A stretch of 64,000 nucleotides of DNA from Prorocentrum cordatum (Eukaryota > Sar > Dinophyceae > Prorocentrales > Prorocentraceae). The notes under the pieces are model-generated. The model worked only from the letters and a program-made list of their open reading frames with translations. It had not been told where the DNA came from and ran no database searches. The position numbers and the translations under genes are program-made. This document shows, piece after piece, positions 18,809 to 28,160 of this stretch. Within the stretch, counting starts at the first letter, position 1, and every line of letters begins with the position of its first letter. The stretch spans positions 48,501 to 112,500 of the forward strand of contig CAUYUJ010018632.1 of the NCBI GenBank assembly GCA_963575745.1. Reading direction: 5' to 3'.

Positions 18809-19409
18809 AAAATTGTTACAATATGGGCACGATTAGTGGATTATTGTCAGACCATTCTGGGGGACATGCCCGACCCCAAACCAGACCCTTTGCAAACCAC
18901 ACCCTTCGGAGGCGCCGACGTATCTGCTCGTATGGGACGGGGCTGGGACGAGGACAAGCCGGTCCCCGAGCGTCCCGAAACTTTCTCAGAGCGTGCCGGA
19001 ACGCTTTGAAAAGGCCGCGGCGCCCGAGACATTTTCCAGAGCCGACAGATCTCAGAGATTCTCGATTTATCATCACCCGATTGTATCTTCGTCCTAGCTT
19101 CGTTTCAGTGGGCTGATCAGGATCTCCTAGCCCACTTTGTATCATCGGGGGGGGCCTTTCCCTGTCCCATATACGTTGCAGGCTTTTCTTCTGCTCCAGC
19201 ATGGGTTCGGCGCGGACGCGAGTCCGACACGGATTCTACACAGATGAGACGCGTTCTGGCTTCGTCTTACCAGATACCATTGGGGAGGCCTCTATTCGCA
19301 AGCGATGTTGCTCCCCCACTCCCAGACTTTCCGATGAAAAAATAAAGCCGTGCTCAAATGGAGGGACCGCGACACCTGGGATAGGGGTCGACGCACAGTC
19401 AACCCGCAT

Positions 19410-19560
19410 AGGAAGGATGGGCAAGTTTTCTAAGGGTGCTGCCCCTGCATCCTTGCCTCCTCGGCTCATCCTTGGCCGCTTTCGTTGGCCGCGCCCCGCT
19501 CGAAAAGCTTCGAAATGGCCTCCCGAGGCCCTTGCGTCCTTATCGTGCGTCCTTGCGATA
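19410..19560 (+). repeat. dispersed repeat R3 (copy 1)
   Basis: CATCCTTGGCCGCTTTCG.TGGCCGCGCCCCGCTCG and GCCCTTGCGTCC match the minus strand of 61660-61810. It overlaps an ATG-started plus frame of 163 codons (19201-19692) that I do not call a gene because its second half is this repeat. Confidence 0.55.
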
Positions 19561-19900
19561 CGGGTCGGCATATCCCGTGTTTCTAGGGAGGGGAAACCAC
19601 ACGGACCCGGAAATTGGCGTTTGCGAAACGGTTCTGGGCGCTTATTGAACAACCGTGCCCTGTTCGATTCATTTTGTGGGTGCGCTTCCTAAGCGGCTTC
19701 GCGTGTCGGGGTGATTATTATGGGGGTTGGATTTTGCTGCCCTCTCCCTGTTTGGGGATTGTGACGTTCCAACCTACTTCAGCCTAGATCACCAGATACA
19801 ATTTCGAGCAACAGGAAATTACCGAATCTAGAGAGTTTCCGCGTGCCGAGCCCTGAGAGGCGATGCTCGTTCGACACTGCTTCGATACTCTTCTGGGTGC
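19560..19900. other. unassigned spacer
   Basis: No frame, RNA or repeat recognised apart from weak similarity of 19840-19880 (CGAGCCCTGAGAGGCGATGC) to 16580-16610. Confidence 0.3.
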
Positions 19901-19909
19901 CTGTGTTTT

Positions 19910-20040
19910 TTTCAATGCGGGGTCCCCGGAAGTCTCGACCCATTCCCCAGGACCAGCTTTTCATCCTGAGCCGTTTTACGACGGTCCCGAGGCCCGGCCA
20001 GGGCCCCTACGGGCCGAAATTTGAGAAAAACCTCTGTCTT
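19910..20040 (+). repeat. dispersed repeat R2 (copy 3)
   Basis: ATGCGGGGTCCCCGGAAGTC, CTTTTCATCCTGAGCCGTTT and CCCGAGGCCCGGCCAGGGCC. Confidence 0.65.
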
Positions 20041-20089
20041 GATGGTTTCAGTGCGTTGGATCTCTGTGCACTTCTGGAATGTGATCCTA

Positions 20090-20240
20090 AGTGCGATGGG
20101 CACAGCATAACCCTAGACCCCATCTTTCTGCGTCAGTCTTCGAACTGGATCGATCTGTGAGGATCCCGGGGCCCGAGACCCGAGGCGAGAGCGCCCGGCT
20201 CGAAGACAGGTATTCCTGGGATGTGGCCCGAAGTGCGATG
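20090..20240 (+). repeat. dispersed repeat R1 (copy)
   Basis: GATGGGCACAGCATAACCCT and ACCCCATCTTTCTGCGTCAG match 16690-16826 closely. Confidence 0.7.
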
Positions 20241-20264
20241 GGAGCAGCGTGCTCTGGGGCTTAG

Positions 20265-20503
20265 TGGGCCCTGGAAACGACAGGGCCGTTGTTTCACCGG
20301 TTCCGTTTTGCCGTTTTTTGGCTGGTTCCGACGCCGTTTTTTTACCGGTTCCGTCGCCGTTTTTTGACCGGCTCCGGCTCCGGCTCCAATTCTGGAGCCG
20401 TTTTGTTTGCCGTTTCCGGTCGCCGTTTTTTTGCCGTTCCCATCTTTAAGGGACATTTTTTGGGAAACGGTGAAAAAAACGGCCCTGCCGTTTCCGGGGC
20501 CCA
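20265..20503. mobile_element. inverted-repeat element E
   Basis: Ends TGGGCCCTGGAAACGACAGG on the left and the inverse of CCTGCCGTTTCCGGGGCCCA on the right, extending into CACCGGTTCC / GGGAAACGGTG. The 160-bp interior is built from CCGTTTTTTG and CCGGTTCCG phrases. Only one copy seen here. Confidence 0.75.
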
Positions 20504-20683
20504 CAATGCGGGCAATAGTTATATCCACATCCAGTGCGTCTAGGATTCTTGGGCTCTCTCCCGCAGAAACCGTAGACGCACTGGATATGGATAAAAATCT
20601 GGCCCCAAGAGGCTCGATTTTATCCATGTCCAGTGCGCCTCGGCGTTGCGGCACCTCTTCCCAAAAAGTCCACGACGCTCTTC

Positions 20684-20892
20684 TGGACGCCCGAAATGGG
20701 TACGGAAAGAATGGGTACGATGCCCAACAGCAGTTCCTGTTCATTTTGAACAGCACTCGCTGTCCACGCCGCCGCGACCTGTGTCCACTCGAGACAGAAG
20801 GCCGCCCGCCCAACAGCGGCCGCTGTTGGTTTGGGACAACATTTGCTGTTGGGCATGGTGCCCGTTCTTTCCGTACCCACTTCGGGCGCCCA
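20684..20892. mobile_element. inverted-repeat element, family G (copy 1)
   Basis: Long arms: TGGACGCCCGAAATGGGTAC continuing to GATGCCCAACAGCAG, mirrored on the right with a few mismatches. The interior carries CGGCCGCCCGCCCAACAGCG, shared with 29389-29598. Confidence 0.8.
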
Positions 20893-20914
20893 AATCTCTG
20901 GATATGGATATAAG

Positions 20915-21083
20915 TTAGGGCGACGAGATCTATGCATATCCACTGCTCCTGGCCAGGCCCATCCTGGGCCCAGGAGCTGTGTATATGCCTCCCTGGCCAG
21001 GCCAGGAGGGCGTATACACCGCTCCTGGGCCCAGGATTGGCCTGGCCAGGAGCAGTGGATATGCATAGATCTCGTCGCCCTAA
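20915..21083. mobile_element. near-perfect palindrome, element F
   Basis: Two 84-bp arms starting TTAGGGCGACGAGATCTATG; the first 45 bases are identical and the rest about 90% or better. Flanked by AAG (20912-20914) and AAG (21084-21086). Removing the insert and one AAG restores the right arm of X. Weaker relatives with GGGCCCAGGA and GGCCTGGCCAGGA phrases lie at 16050-16200, 33735-33815, 35620-35730 and 36660-36760. Confidence 0.85.
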
Positions 21084-21282
21084 AAGTATTGCCCGCACAC
21101 AAAGCTCTGGGGACGCCCGCGAGGTGGGAGCGCAGGGGAGCCTGCGGGCTCCCCGCGGCGTGCCGGGCGCCGCCGAGCGGCGGCAGGCCGCCCGCGGGCG
21201 GCGCGGCGCCGGGCGCGGGCCGGGGCGTCCCCGGGGGCGCCCTCGGCGGGCAGGGAGAGCCGGCGGGGCAAGCCTTCAGGCC

Positions 21283-21494
21283 GGCCACAACTGGGGGAGC
21301 TGTGCTCTTCCTCCCTCCTCCTCCTCCTCCTCCTCCTCCTTCTCCTCCTCCTCCTCCTCCTCCTCCTCCTCCTCCTCCTCCCTGTGGTCCTTACCCCCCT
21401 GGGGGACCCATCGATTTCGACACCCCTCTCGAAAGATCGTCGAGGCGATGGGTTCCCCCAGGGGGGTAAGGACCACGGCTCCCCCAGTTATGGC
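21283..21494. mobile_element. double inverted-repeat structure holding a TCC array
   Basis: Outer arms GGCCACAACTGGGGGAGCTG / CACGGCTCCCCCAGTTATGG. Inner arms GTGGTCCTTACCCCCCTGGG / the exact inverse at 21457-21476. A (TCC)n tract lies at 21310-21383 between the left outer and left inner arms, as if expanded inside the stem. Confidence 0.75.
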
Positions 21495-21534
21495 GGGGCA
21501 GAGCTTTTGGACGAGGCGGGCCGAGGTCTCGAGC

Positions 21535-21740
21535 ATCGGGGAAGCGTAAGACTCGAGTAGGCCGGAACTCGGGTTTTCCGACGCTGTTTGAGGGGTGCGT
21601 CTTAGATTCTGACGGTGCAGTTTTCGTGGGATGTTTGCAGCGGGAGCTCGCGTCAAATTTCAGATTGGGTCTCGTCATTTTTATGGTGGCCCCGCCATGC
21701 CAACCCGAGTCCCCCGAACCCGAGCCTTACGTCTCCCCAA
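21535..21740 (+). repeat. dispersed repeat R4 (copy 1)
   Basis: GCAGTTTTCGTGGGATGTTT, GCGGGAGCTCGCGTCAAATT and GCCAACCCGAGTCCCCCGAA match 22395-22610 over about 205 bp. Confidence 0.8.
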
Positions 21741-21810
21741 ACCTTGGAGGAGGCGGGCCGAGGTCTCAAGCAGTGGCGAAGCGTCCCGGCTCGCTTGTGG
21801 CCCCAGCAAG

Positions 21811-21885
21811 CAAGGTTCTGAGAGCCCTGTGTGGTTCCCACGGAAGGTTCTCAGAACATCTCTGGCTGGGACGGTCTTGTTGTTT
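21811..21885 (+). repeat. dispersed repeat R9 (copy 1)
   Basis: GGTTCTCAGAACATCTCTGG then GGACGGTCTTGTT; similar to 28090-28160, where it abuts a 90-bp cassette. Confidence 0.45.
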
Positions 21886-22064
21886 AACACATCGGGCTTA
21901 TGTTCCAATAACAATGTTTTGGTTATTAGAAGATTTTTGTGTTACCGCAGAGGGTCTTTAATGATGCACCCCCCCTTAAGCTCTCGGCGGGGAATAGAAA
22001 CTCGTCCCTCCTCCTCCTCCGCGGTGCATGTTCCAGTGCGTGCAGCAGCGGTGGCGGTGGTGTG

Positions 22065-22160
22065 TCGAAGAGGAGGAGGAGGAGGAGAGGGAGGAGGAGG
22101 AGGAGGAGGAGGAGGAGGAGGAGGAGGAGGAAGAGGAGGAGGAGGAGGAGGAGGAGGCCG
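22065..22160 (+). repeat. (GGA)n array
   Basis: GGA units with GGAAGAGG interruptions. Confidence 0.95.
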
Positions 22161-22394
22161 CCGCCAGGCGTTGAGCGATGGGATTTTTGAGCACTTCCCA
22201 TGGCCTCTCATGCATCCGCCGACGTGAATAATTCATTTCCAACTATTGTCGGGGTCCCAATCCGTCACTAAGCCGGCGGACAAATTATCTGTTGTCCCAT
22301 GATTGCGCGGGGGTTTCTTGAAGACCCTTTGGGGCTTCTAAGAACATTTCGTGGTATGACTATAGGAATGCCGGGACGGTCGGTCCCTGTTCAA

Positions 22395-22610
22395 AGGTCG
22401 GGGGAACGCAAGACCCGGGTAAGCCAGAACTCAGGTTCGCCATCGTTTTTTGACGAGCGTGTCCTGGATTTTGACGGTCCAGTTTTCGTGGGATGTCTGC
22501 AGCGGGAGCTCGCGTCAAATCTCAGATTGGGCCTCGTCATTTTTACGATGGCCCCGTCGGGCCAACCCGAGTCACCCGTACCAGGGTCTTACGTCTCCCC
22601 GAAAAGGTCT
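22395..22610 (+). repeat. dispersed repeat R4 (copy 2)
   Basis: About 85% like 21535-21740 by eye; same orientation, about 860 bp apart. Confidence 0.8.
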
Positions 22611-22713
22611 AAGATCGAGAATTAAGATCGAGGTCGGTTCGTGAAGTGTGCCGCGCGTGTGGTCGGAGGCTGGAAGACGCGGCCGCTGCGTCGTCTGAGG
22701 CAGGGCAGGAGTC

Positions 22714-22880
22714 CACCCTCCCACCAAACCACCCCAATCCAACCCGAAGGCTCAGATTTGCCCTCGATTTCTAGTGAGGGGGGGGTCCGGGAACGTCGAA
22801 AAAACACACATGGAGCCCATACCCCCCCCAGACCCGAAATTCGGGTCTTCGGGTTGGGTTGGGGTGGTCTGGTAGGTGGT
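22714..22880 (+). mobile_element. introner-like element, family I (copy 1)
   Basis: Inverted ends CACCCTCCCACCAAACCACC on the left and the inverse of GGTTGGGTTGGGGTGGTCTG on the right. Flanked by a perfect 8-bp direct repeat CAGGAGTC (22706-22713 and 22881-22888). Read on the plus strand, the repeat supplies CAG|GA at the start and CAG|GA at the end, a GA-AG intron of the kind dinoflagellates tolerate. Joining the flanks gives an open frame (RLRQGRSLSSPKSEAVVPVP). Family copy 2 at 46351-46540 shares the interior in the same sense relative to its host frame. Confidence 0.75.
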
Positions 22881-23094
22881 CAGGAGTCTATCCTCCCCGA
22901 AGTCGGAGGCGGTTGTGCCCGTTCCTCTCAGGAGTCAGTTCATGCTCCTATTTTGAAGGCAGGCATCTTGTGTTCACGGGGCTGATCGTTGTGCAGCGCA
23001 GGGCGCAGAGGAGGAACATGTCCGACTGCACCGATACCGCTACCCTTCCCTCATTTCGGGTCGGGGCTCAAGAGACGGGGGTCAATGCACACAG

Positions 23095-23250
23095 GGGACA
23101 GTCAGAACGCCGGATCTTGCAGGACCCTGTAGAGCCAGGGGCGCCTTGGCCCCGGCTTGGGTGCAGGATCCTGTAGGACCTTGCAGGAGCCTGCAAGGCC
23201 CGACTGACCAGGGTTTGGATTGACCCGTGTCGGTAGGTCCCCGATCGTTT
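23095..23250 (+). repeat. dispersed repeat R7 (copy 1)
   Basis: GGATCTTGCAGGACCCTGTA, GGCTTGGGTGCAGGATCCTG and TGGATTGACCCGTGTCGG match 54795-54965. Confidence 0.6.
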
Positions 23251-23480
23251 TCCCCCCTTTGGGCCTCCTGGCGGGCCTTTGTCGCCACCGCTGGATTCGC
23301 CTCGAAGTTCTGGTAAGGACGCACCCTGGGAGAGGTCCGGGGAGTAGCAGTCGGAGGTGAGGGGGTGAGATCGGAGTGGAACGGAGAGCCCCCCTACCGG
23401 GAAATCGATTTCGGTTTCGTGTTCGTGCGTGCCGTGCGGGCGAGGCGAAGCTGCGTGGGCGGGCGAGAGAAAGTCTCCTG

Positions 23481-23654
23481 TGGCTGAGGCGCGGCCGGAC
23501 CAAATGAATTCCTTCCGGGCGGCCGGGGCCCCGCGGTGTCCCGCCGGTGTCCCGCTGGTGTCCCGTGTGGCTGAGGCGCGGCCGGACCAAATGTCTCCCT
23601 TCTGGGCGGCCGGGGCCCCGCGGTGTCCCGCCGGTGTCCCGCTGGTGTCCCGTC
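23481..23654 (+). repeat. 87-bp tandem duplication
   Basis: TGGCTGAGGCGCGGCCGGAC starts at 23481 and again at 23568; units contain three GGTGTCCCG phrases each, which continue into the following GAT array. Confidence 0.85.
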
Positions 23655-23894
23655 TGTGTCCCGATGATGATAACGTTGATGATGATGATGATGATGCTGC
23701 TGCTGCTGCTGCTGATGATGATGATTGATGATGATGATGATGATGATGATGATGCTGATGATGATGATGATGATGACAGTGATGATGGTGATGATGGTGA
23801 TGGTGATGATCATGGTGTCCCGATGATGTTGATGGGAAGGATGCTGATAATGGTGATGTTGCTGATGATGATGGTGATGATCATGGTGTCCCGG

Positions 23895-23936
<42 letters not shown>

Positions 23937-23964
23937 GATGATGAGATGATGATGATGATGTCCC

Positions 23965-24013
<49 letters not shown>

Positions 24014-24171
24014 TTGCTGATATCGATGATGATGACGGTGTCCCGATGATGATGGTGATCATGATGAGTATGTTGATGATGATGTTGACGATGCTGGTGT
24101 CCCGATGATGATGATGCTCATGGTGATGACGATGTTGTTGATGATGATGATGATGATGAGATGACGATGCA

Positions 24172-24217
<46 letters not shown>

Positions 24218-24337
24218 GTGCTCCGACGATGATGTTGATAAGGATGGTGATGATGCTGATTATGCTGCCCTGGTGATGATGATGATTATGATGGTGATGA
24301 TGCTGGTGATGACGATGATGGCCCCCCGATGGTGATA

Positions 24338-24378
<41 letters not shown>

Positions 24379-24427
24379 ATGCTCGATGATGATGTTGCTG
24401 TTGATGATGATGATGATGGTGCTCCGA

Positions 24428-24483
<56 letters not shown>

Positions 24484-24565
24484 AACGATGATGATGAAAT
24501 GATGATTGTGTCCCGATGCTGATGTTGATGATGATGATGGTGATGTTGTTGTCGATGACGATGAT
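23655..24565 (+). repeat. (GAT)n array punctuated by GTGTCCCGATGATG
   Basis: About 900 bp of GAT with GGT, GCT and GTT variants. The phrase GTGTCCCGATGATG recurs irregularly, indicating block-wise expansion from the neighbouring 87-bp unit. A minus-strand His/Ser frame is an artefact. Confidence 0.95.
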
Positions 24566-24569
24566 GACG

Positions 24570-24805
24570 TTGATTGTGAGATCGATTGTGATATCGATAG
24601 TGAGATCGATCGTGAGACCGAATGCGAGATCGATTGTGATGACGATTGTGATATCGATAGTCAGGTCCCTTGTGAGATCCAGCGAATGATATAGATCGAG
24701 TGAGATCGATTGTGAAATCGATCGAGTGAGATCGATCGAGCGAGACCGATAGTGAGATCGATAGTGAGATCGATAGTGAGACCGATAGTGAGACCGATTG
24801 AGTGA
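24570..24805 (+). repeat. 12-bp minisatellite GATCGATAGTGA
   Basis: About 18 units such as GAGATCGATTGTGATATCGA and ATAGTGAGATCG. Each contains the GATC palindrome. Confidence 0.85.
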
Positions 24806-24933
24806 GACGTTGGTTCCCCCCCCCGAACCTCCTTATCACCCGAAGGGTGGTCGTATAGGTATTGGTAACTCTGGATTTCCCCACGACCATGTGCGAACCC
24901 TGCTGCTACGCTGCACTGACTCGGGTGTTTTCC

Positions 24934-25075
24934 TTTTCACTTCGTCCTCTCATCCCGTCCGGTTCGATTCGTCCGCTTCTGTTCGTCTAGTTTCAATTCG
25001 CGCGGGTTTCGAAAGAGGACGGAACGAAAGAGGGCCAATCAACAGAGGACCAAACGAACGCGGACGAAATGAAAA
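24934..25075. repeat. single foldback sequence
   Basis: TTTTCACTTCGTCC at the left and GGACGAAATGAAAA at the right are inverse; CGAAAGAGG and GAACG phrases repeat inside. No second copy noticed. Confidence 0.5.
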
Positions 25076-25163
25076 TCAGTCCTCGGACGCTCCCGCTGGG
25101 GTCAACTGGCTGCAGAGAGCCTTCCACTTCTGAAACCAAGCCAGGCTTTCAGAAGACTGACCT

Positions 25164-25417
25164 GCGGGGCAGGGCTCGCATGCGGCTGCCTACGATCGGG
25201 CCGGGCGAAAGGGGGGGATTGGAAAAGGGGGGGTTACGAAATTTGCTGCATGCAGCTGGTTGCGGCCCCACCGAGGGGCCCATTCCTCGATACATCGCCG
25301 CCTCCGGCGCCGGAAGGCGCCGGGAAAATCAGCTACGTGAGCTGATTCTCAAACCCCTCCTCTGCTATCCCCCCCTTTCGCCCGACCCGAGCGGGGCAGG
25401 GTTCGCATGCGGCTGCC
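25164..25417. mobile_element. inverted repeat flanked by 27-bp direct repeats
   Basis: The core 25193-25390 has ends CGGGCCGGGCGAAAGGGGGG and the inverse of CCCCCCTTTCGCCCGACCCG. It is bracketed by GCGGGGCAGGGCTCGCATGC..., which recurs with one change at 25391-25417. An inner hairpin AATCAGCT/AGCTGATT lies at 25327-25347. Confidence 0.65.
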
Positions 25418-25574
25418 CAGGGCAGGAAGATGCCCGCACCGCGGCTCCTGGAGAGGCCTCGGGGTCGTCGCCACGGCTGGGTTCTCCTCGAGATTCCGGT
25501 CCGAGCGCGCCGCGGGGAGAGGTTTGGGGAGCCCTGGGGTCCGACGCCACGGGAAAGATGCAGCTCTGTTCAGG

Positions 25575-25729
25575 AGGGAAAGAAGCACACAGGCACAATG
25601 AATCGGCGATTCCCAGGAAAATATGTGAAAATAGGGGAAGTGGGCGGGAAGACAGGAACCCAGAAGATATAGGAACATATGGGGAATCATATGATTTGTG
25701 TGTATTTATTTGTGTGTCCCAGGGCCCCT
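25575..25729 (+). mobile_element. foldback element, family A (copy 5)
   Basis: AGGGAAAGAAGCACACAGGC on the left and TTTGTGTGTCCCAGGGCCCC on the right; preceded by CAGG as in copies 1, 4 and 6. Confidence 0.8.
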
Positions 25730-25737
25730 TCATGTAC

Positions 25738-25860
25738 GCAAGCCCGACCAGAGACCTGGACCCCCATCTTCCTGCGGCGTGTTTCGAGCTGGATCGATCC
25801 GTGAGGGTCCCGAGCCCCGAAACAGGGCAAAACTGCCCATCGCGAACAACAATGCGGCGC
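25738..25860 (+). repeat. dispersed repeat R1 (copy)
   Basis: ACCCCCATCTTCCTGCGGCG, TTTCGAGCTGGATCGATCCG. As at 16.7-16.8 kb it lies directly beside a family A element, on the other side. Confidence 0.6.
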
Positions 25861-26590
25861 GAGGATCTCCGGAGCAGAATCAGTTCGAGGTTGGAAGGGG
25901 CTTGGTGGCTTGGTGATTCCTTAGGTTTGTATGCGTTCCGATGTTTTTGTGATGGCCAGCCCCTTCGGTGTCTGTTTTATGAAAATGCCGCGCGCAGAGG
26001 GGATGTGGCTTCAAGAACGAAGGCCAATGATGACGGACCTCCGCTTGAAAGGGTCTCGGCCGTTCCTTTAAATGTTGTGGCTCCACTTGGGAAGCAGGGG
26101 CTTCGTTTTTGTTATTCAGAGTTTATTATTTCAGCAGCCTGGCTGTGCGGTAGGTTCGCGTCGCACCGACCGGCGGCGACCCCGCCGCCGGCGTTCCACG
26201 CTGAACGCCAGCGGCGACCCCCGTATTAATCGATCGATACCAAGCGGTTTGACGTTTCGGAAACGGCCGATCGTTTACCCGCCGGTCGTTGGAAGTCGGT
26301 GCTCCGGGGCCCCCAGATCCCAATCCGTTTGGGGCGCCGTCTTTCTGCAAGGGTCGAGAGGTGTCCCCTCCTCCTTCCTCTTCAGGGGGCGGGCGGTCTC
26401 CCCGCCTCTCTCTTCCTGCCTTCCTCCACTTCAGGGGTCGAGCGCCTTCCCCCCTCCCTCGTCCTTCCTCGTCCGTCCTGCCTCTGCCTCCAGCGCCTTC
26501 CCACCCGCCTCTCCCTTGCTTCCTTCCTCTACTTCCAACGCCCTCCTGCTTCGTGCTTCTGCCCACCTCTTCCGACCGACGGGCACGGCG
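25860..26590. other. unassigned region, CT-rich in its second half
   Basis: 25860-26290 has no convincing frame or repeat. 26380-26580 is a CCTC-rich stretch of low complexity. An inverted pair GGCGGCGACCCC.. / ..CGCCAGCGGCGACC near 26170-26215 is short. Confidence 0.3.
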
Positions 26591-26599
26591 GGGCGATCC

Positions 26600-26805
26600 C
26601 CGCGGTGGTCTGGGCCCCCTCTTGGAGTCGTCTTGGGGGCCTCGTGGGCCGTCTTGGAGGCCTCTGGGGCCGTATTTGGGTCCGCTTGGGCCGTTTGGGG
26701 GCCTCTCGGAGGCCTCTTTCAGCCGTCTGCGGGCCTTCTTGGGGGCCTCCTGAGCCGTCTTGGAGCGTCAGGAAGCCGAAGGGGCGAGAACGCCAAAATC
26801 ATGAA
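26600..26805 (+). repeat. GGCCTCTTGG block with conserved tail
   Basis: The degenerate block ends in GTCTTGGAGCGTCAGGAAGC then CGAGAACGCCAAAATCA, very close to the tail at 47097-47150. Confidence 0.65.
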
Positions 26806-26916
26806 TCACTACCTTTCAGTGAGATTTTCGCCGCAGCGTCCACAGAACCCCATGTGCCCCCTAACCAGGAATCGAAAGAAGCAAAGTCCGAAGCGGCGCC
26901 GCGAGGGGCACGCCTT

Positions 26917-27044
26917 GGCATCGCTCGGACGTGTGCGTTTTTTTTTGTTCGGCGGCGACCATCGAGGAGCATCCGTGATCATTTGGCGAAAAAACCACGC
27001 ACGAAACCGAACAAAGCACAGGGAATGGACGTCCGAGCGATGGC
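26917..27044 (+). mobile_element. inverted-repeat element, family B (copy 2)
   Basis: GGCATCGCTCGGACG at the left, CGTCCGAGCGATGGC at the right, perfect inverse over 13 of 15 bases. Interior ATCGAGGAGCATC as in copies 3 and 4. Confidence 0.85.
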
Positions 27045-27289
27045 CAGACGCATTCCGATGTGCGGAGGCGCCCTCGCTGAGAATTTGTTGCCTCTCGGGG
27101 CCGCACGCTGCGAGCACTCCGCGCAGGAGCAGCCGACGGCCCCCGGGCCCGCCAGGACGCCAAGGGCGCGGCCGCCAAGGGCGCGGCCGCCGAGGGCGCG
27201 GCCGCCGAGGGCAAGCCCCAGCCCGAGAAGCCGACGCTGTACAGCGGGGGGCCGAACAGGCTCCTGAGATTCGGGGGCGGCCTGACTCG

Positions 27290-27537
27290 AACCAGTGGCG
27301 AGGAGGAGGGGGATGGGGGAGGTGGGAGAGGAGGAGGAGGAGGAGGAGGAGGAGGAGGAGGAGGAGGAGGAGGAGGAGGAGGAGGGCGCGGTCGCCGAGG
27401 GCCATCCCCGCCCCGAGTAGCCGACGCTGTACAGCAGGGGGCCGAACAGGCTGCTCAGTTTCAGGGACGGCCTGACTCAGATTCAGGGACAGAGCCCCTC
27501 GTCTTCCTCCTCCTCTTTCTCCTCCTCCTCCTCCTCC

Positions 27538-27572
<35 letters not shown>

Positions 27573-27720
27573 CTCCTCCTCCTCCTCCCTCTCCTCCTCC
27601 TTGTTATCGGCCTCCTCCTCCTCCTCGTCCTCCTCCTCATCCTCGCCATCCTCCTTACGCCTTCCTCATCCTCCTCTTCATCATCCTCCTCCTGGTCCTC
27701 CCAGTCCTCCTTCTCCAGCA
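27290..27720. repeat. GGA array followed by TCC array, with duplicated spacer
   Basis: GGA at 27298-27385 and TCC at 27490-27720 face each other. The spacer GAAGCCGACGCTGTACAGC is preceded and followed by similar phrases at 27230 and 27740, so this is a scrambled duplication around opposite-strand triplet arrays. Confidence 0.75.
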
Positions 27721-27799
27721 TCCCCACGCCGAGAAGCCGACGCTGCTCAGATTCAGGGGTGGCCTGACTCAAGCAGTGGCAAGGCGTCCTGGCTTGCCT

Positions 27800-28071
27800 A
27801 GCCATTCTGGTTCTCCCAGATGGGGTCGGAGTGGATGGCGTCGGAGGATCGCGCCGCATCGCGGATGCGTCGCCGGTGCGTCGCCGATGCGGCCCGATGC
27901 GGAGCCCGATTTGCTTCACGCCCTCGTCGCCGATGGACCGCCGACGTCGACGACGCATCGCTGGTGCATTGCCAAAACATCGGCGGTGCATCACGAATGC
28001 ATCGCTGATGTTCGGCGATGTGGCGCGATCCTCCGACCCCATCTATTCCGACCCCATCAGGGAGGCCTCTA
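27800..28071. mobile_element. foldback element, family C (copy 2)
   Basis: TCCCAGATGGGGTCGGAGTG on the left; the right end CCGACCCCATCAGGGAGGCC is its inverse. Inner arms GATCGCGCCGCATCG. The core is rich in GCATCGC and its inverse. Confidence 0.8.
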
Positions 28072-28089
28072 TAGTCATAGGACCAGCAG

Positions 28090-28160
28090 AGGATGTTATG
28101 AGAGCCTTCGCTGTGGCTTGCACGACGTGTTCTCAGAGCTTTTCTGGCTGAGGCGGTCTT
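28090..28160 (+). repeat. dispersed repeat R9 (copy 2)
   Basis: GTTCTCAGAGCTTTTCTGGC then GGCGGTCTTGTT, directly before the right module of cassette copy 2. Confidence 0.45.

Larger units (their letters stand above)
20508..21096. mobile_element. composite inverted-repeat element X with nested insertions
   Basis: Outer ends GCGGGCAATAGTTATATCCA (left) and the inverse of TGGATATAAG plus AAGTATTGCCCGC (right, split by element F). The motif TATCCATATCCAGTGCGYCT occurs in alternating orientation near 20519, 20571 and 20622, with its truncated inverse near 20899. Contains G1 and F. Confidence 0.7.

Noticed and set aside
19201-19692. 163-codon ATG-started gene
   Set aside because: The second half is dispersed repeat R3 and the opposite strand is equally open.
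16690-20240. Conserved peptide in the R1 repeats (FELDRSV...)
   Set aside because: The reading frame is kept in only some copies, one copy is inverted, and changes are not concentrated at third positions. Treated as a non-coding dispersed repeat.
23394-24890. His/Ser-rich 498-codon minus-strand protein
   Set aside because: Direct translation of the GAT array and of the GATCGATAGTGA minisatellite.
25069-26229. 386-codon plus-strand gene
   Set aside because: It runs through the 25164-25417 foldback, family A copy 5 and repeat R1, so the frame is fortuitous.
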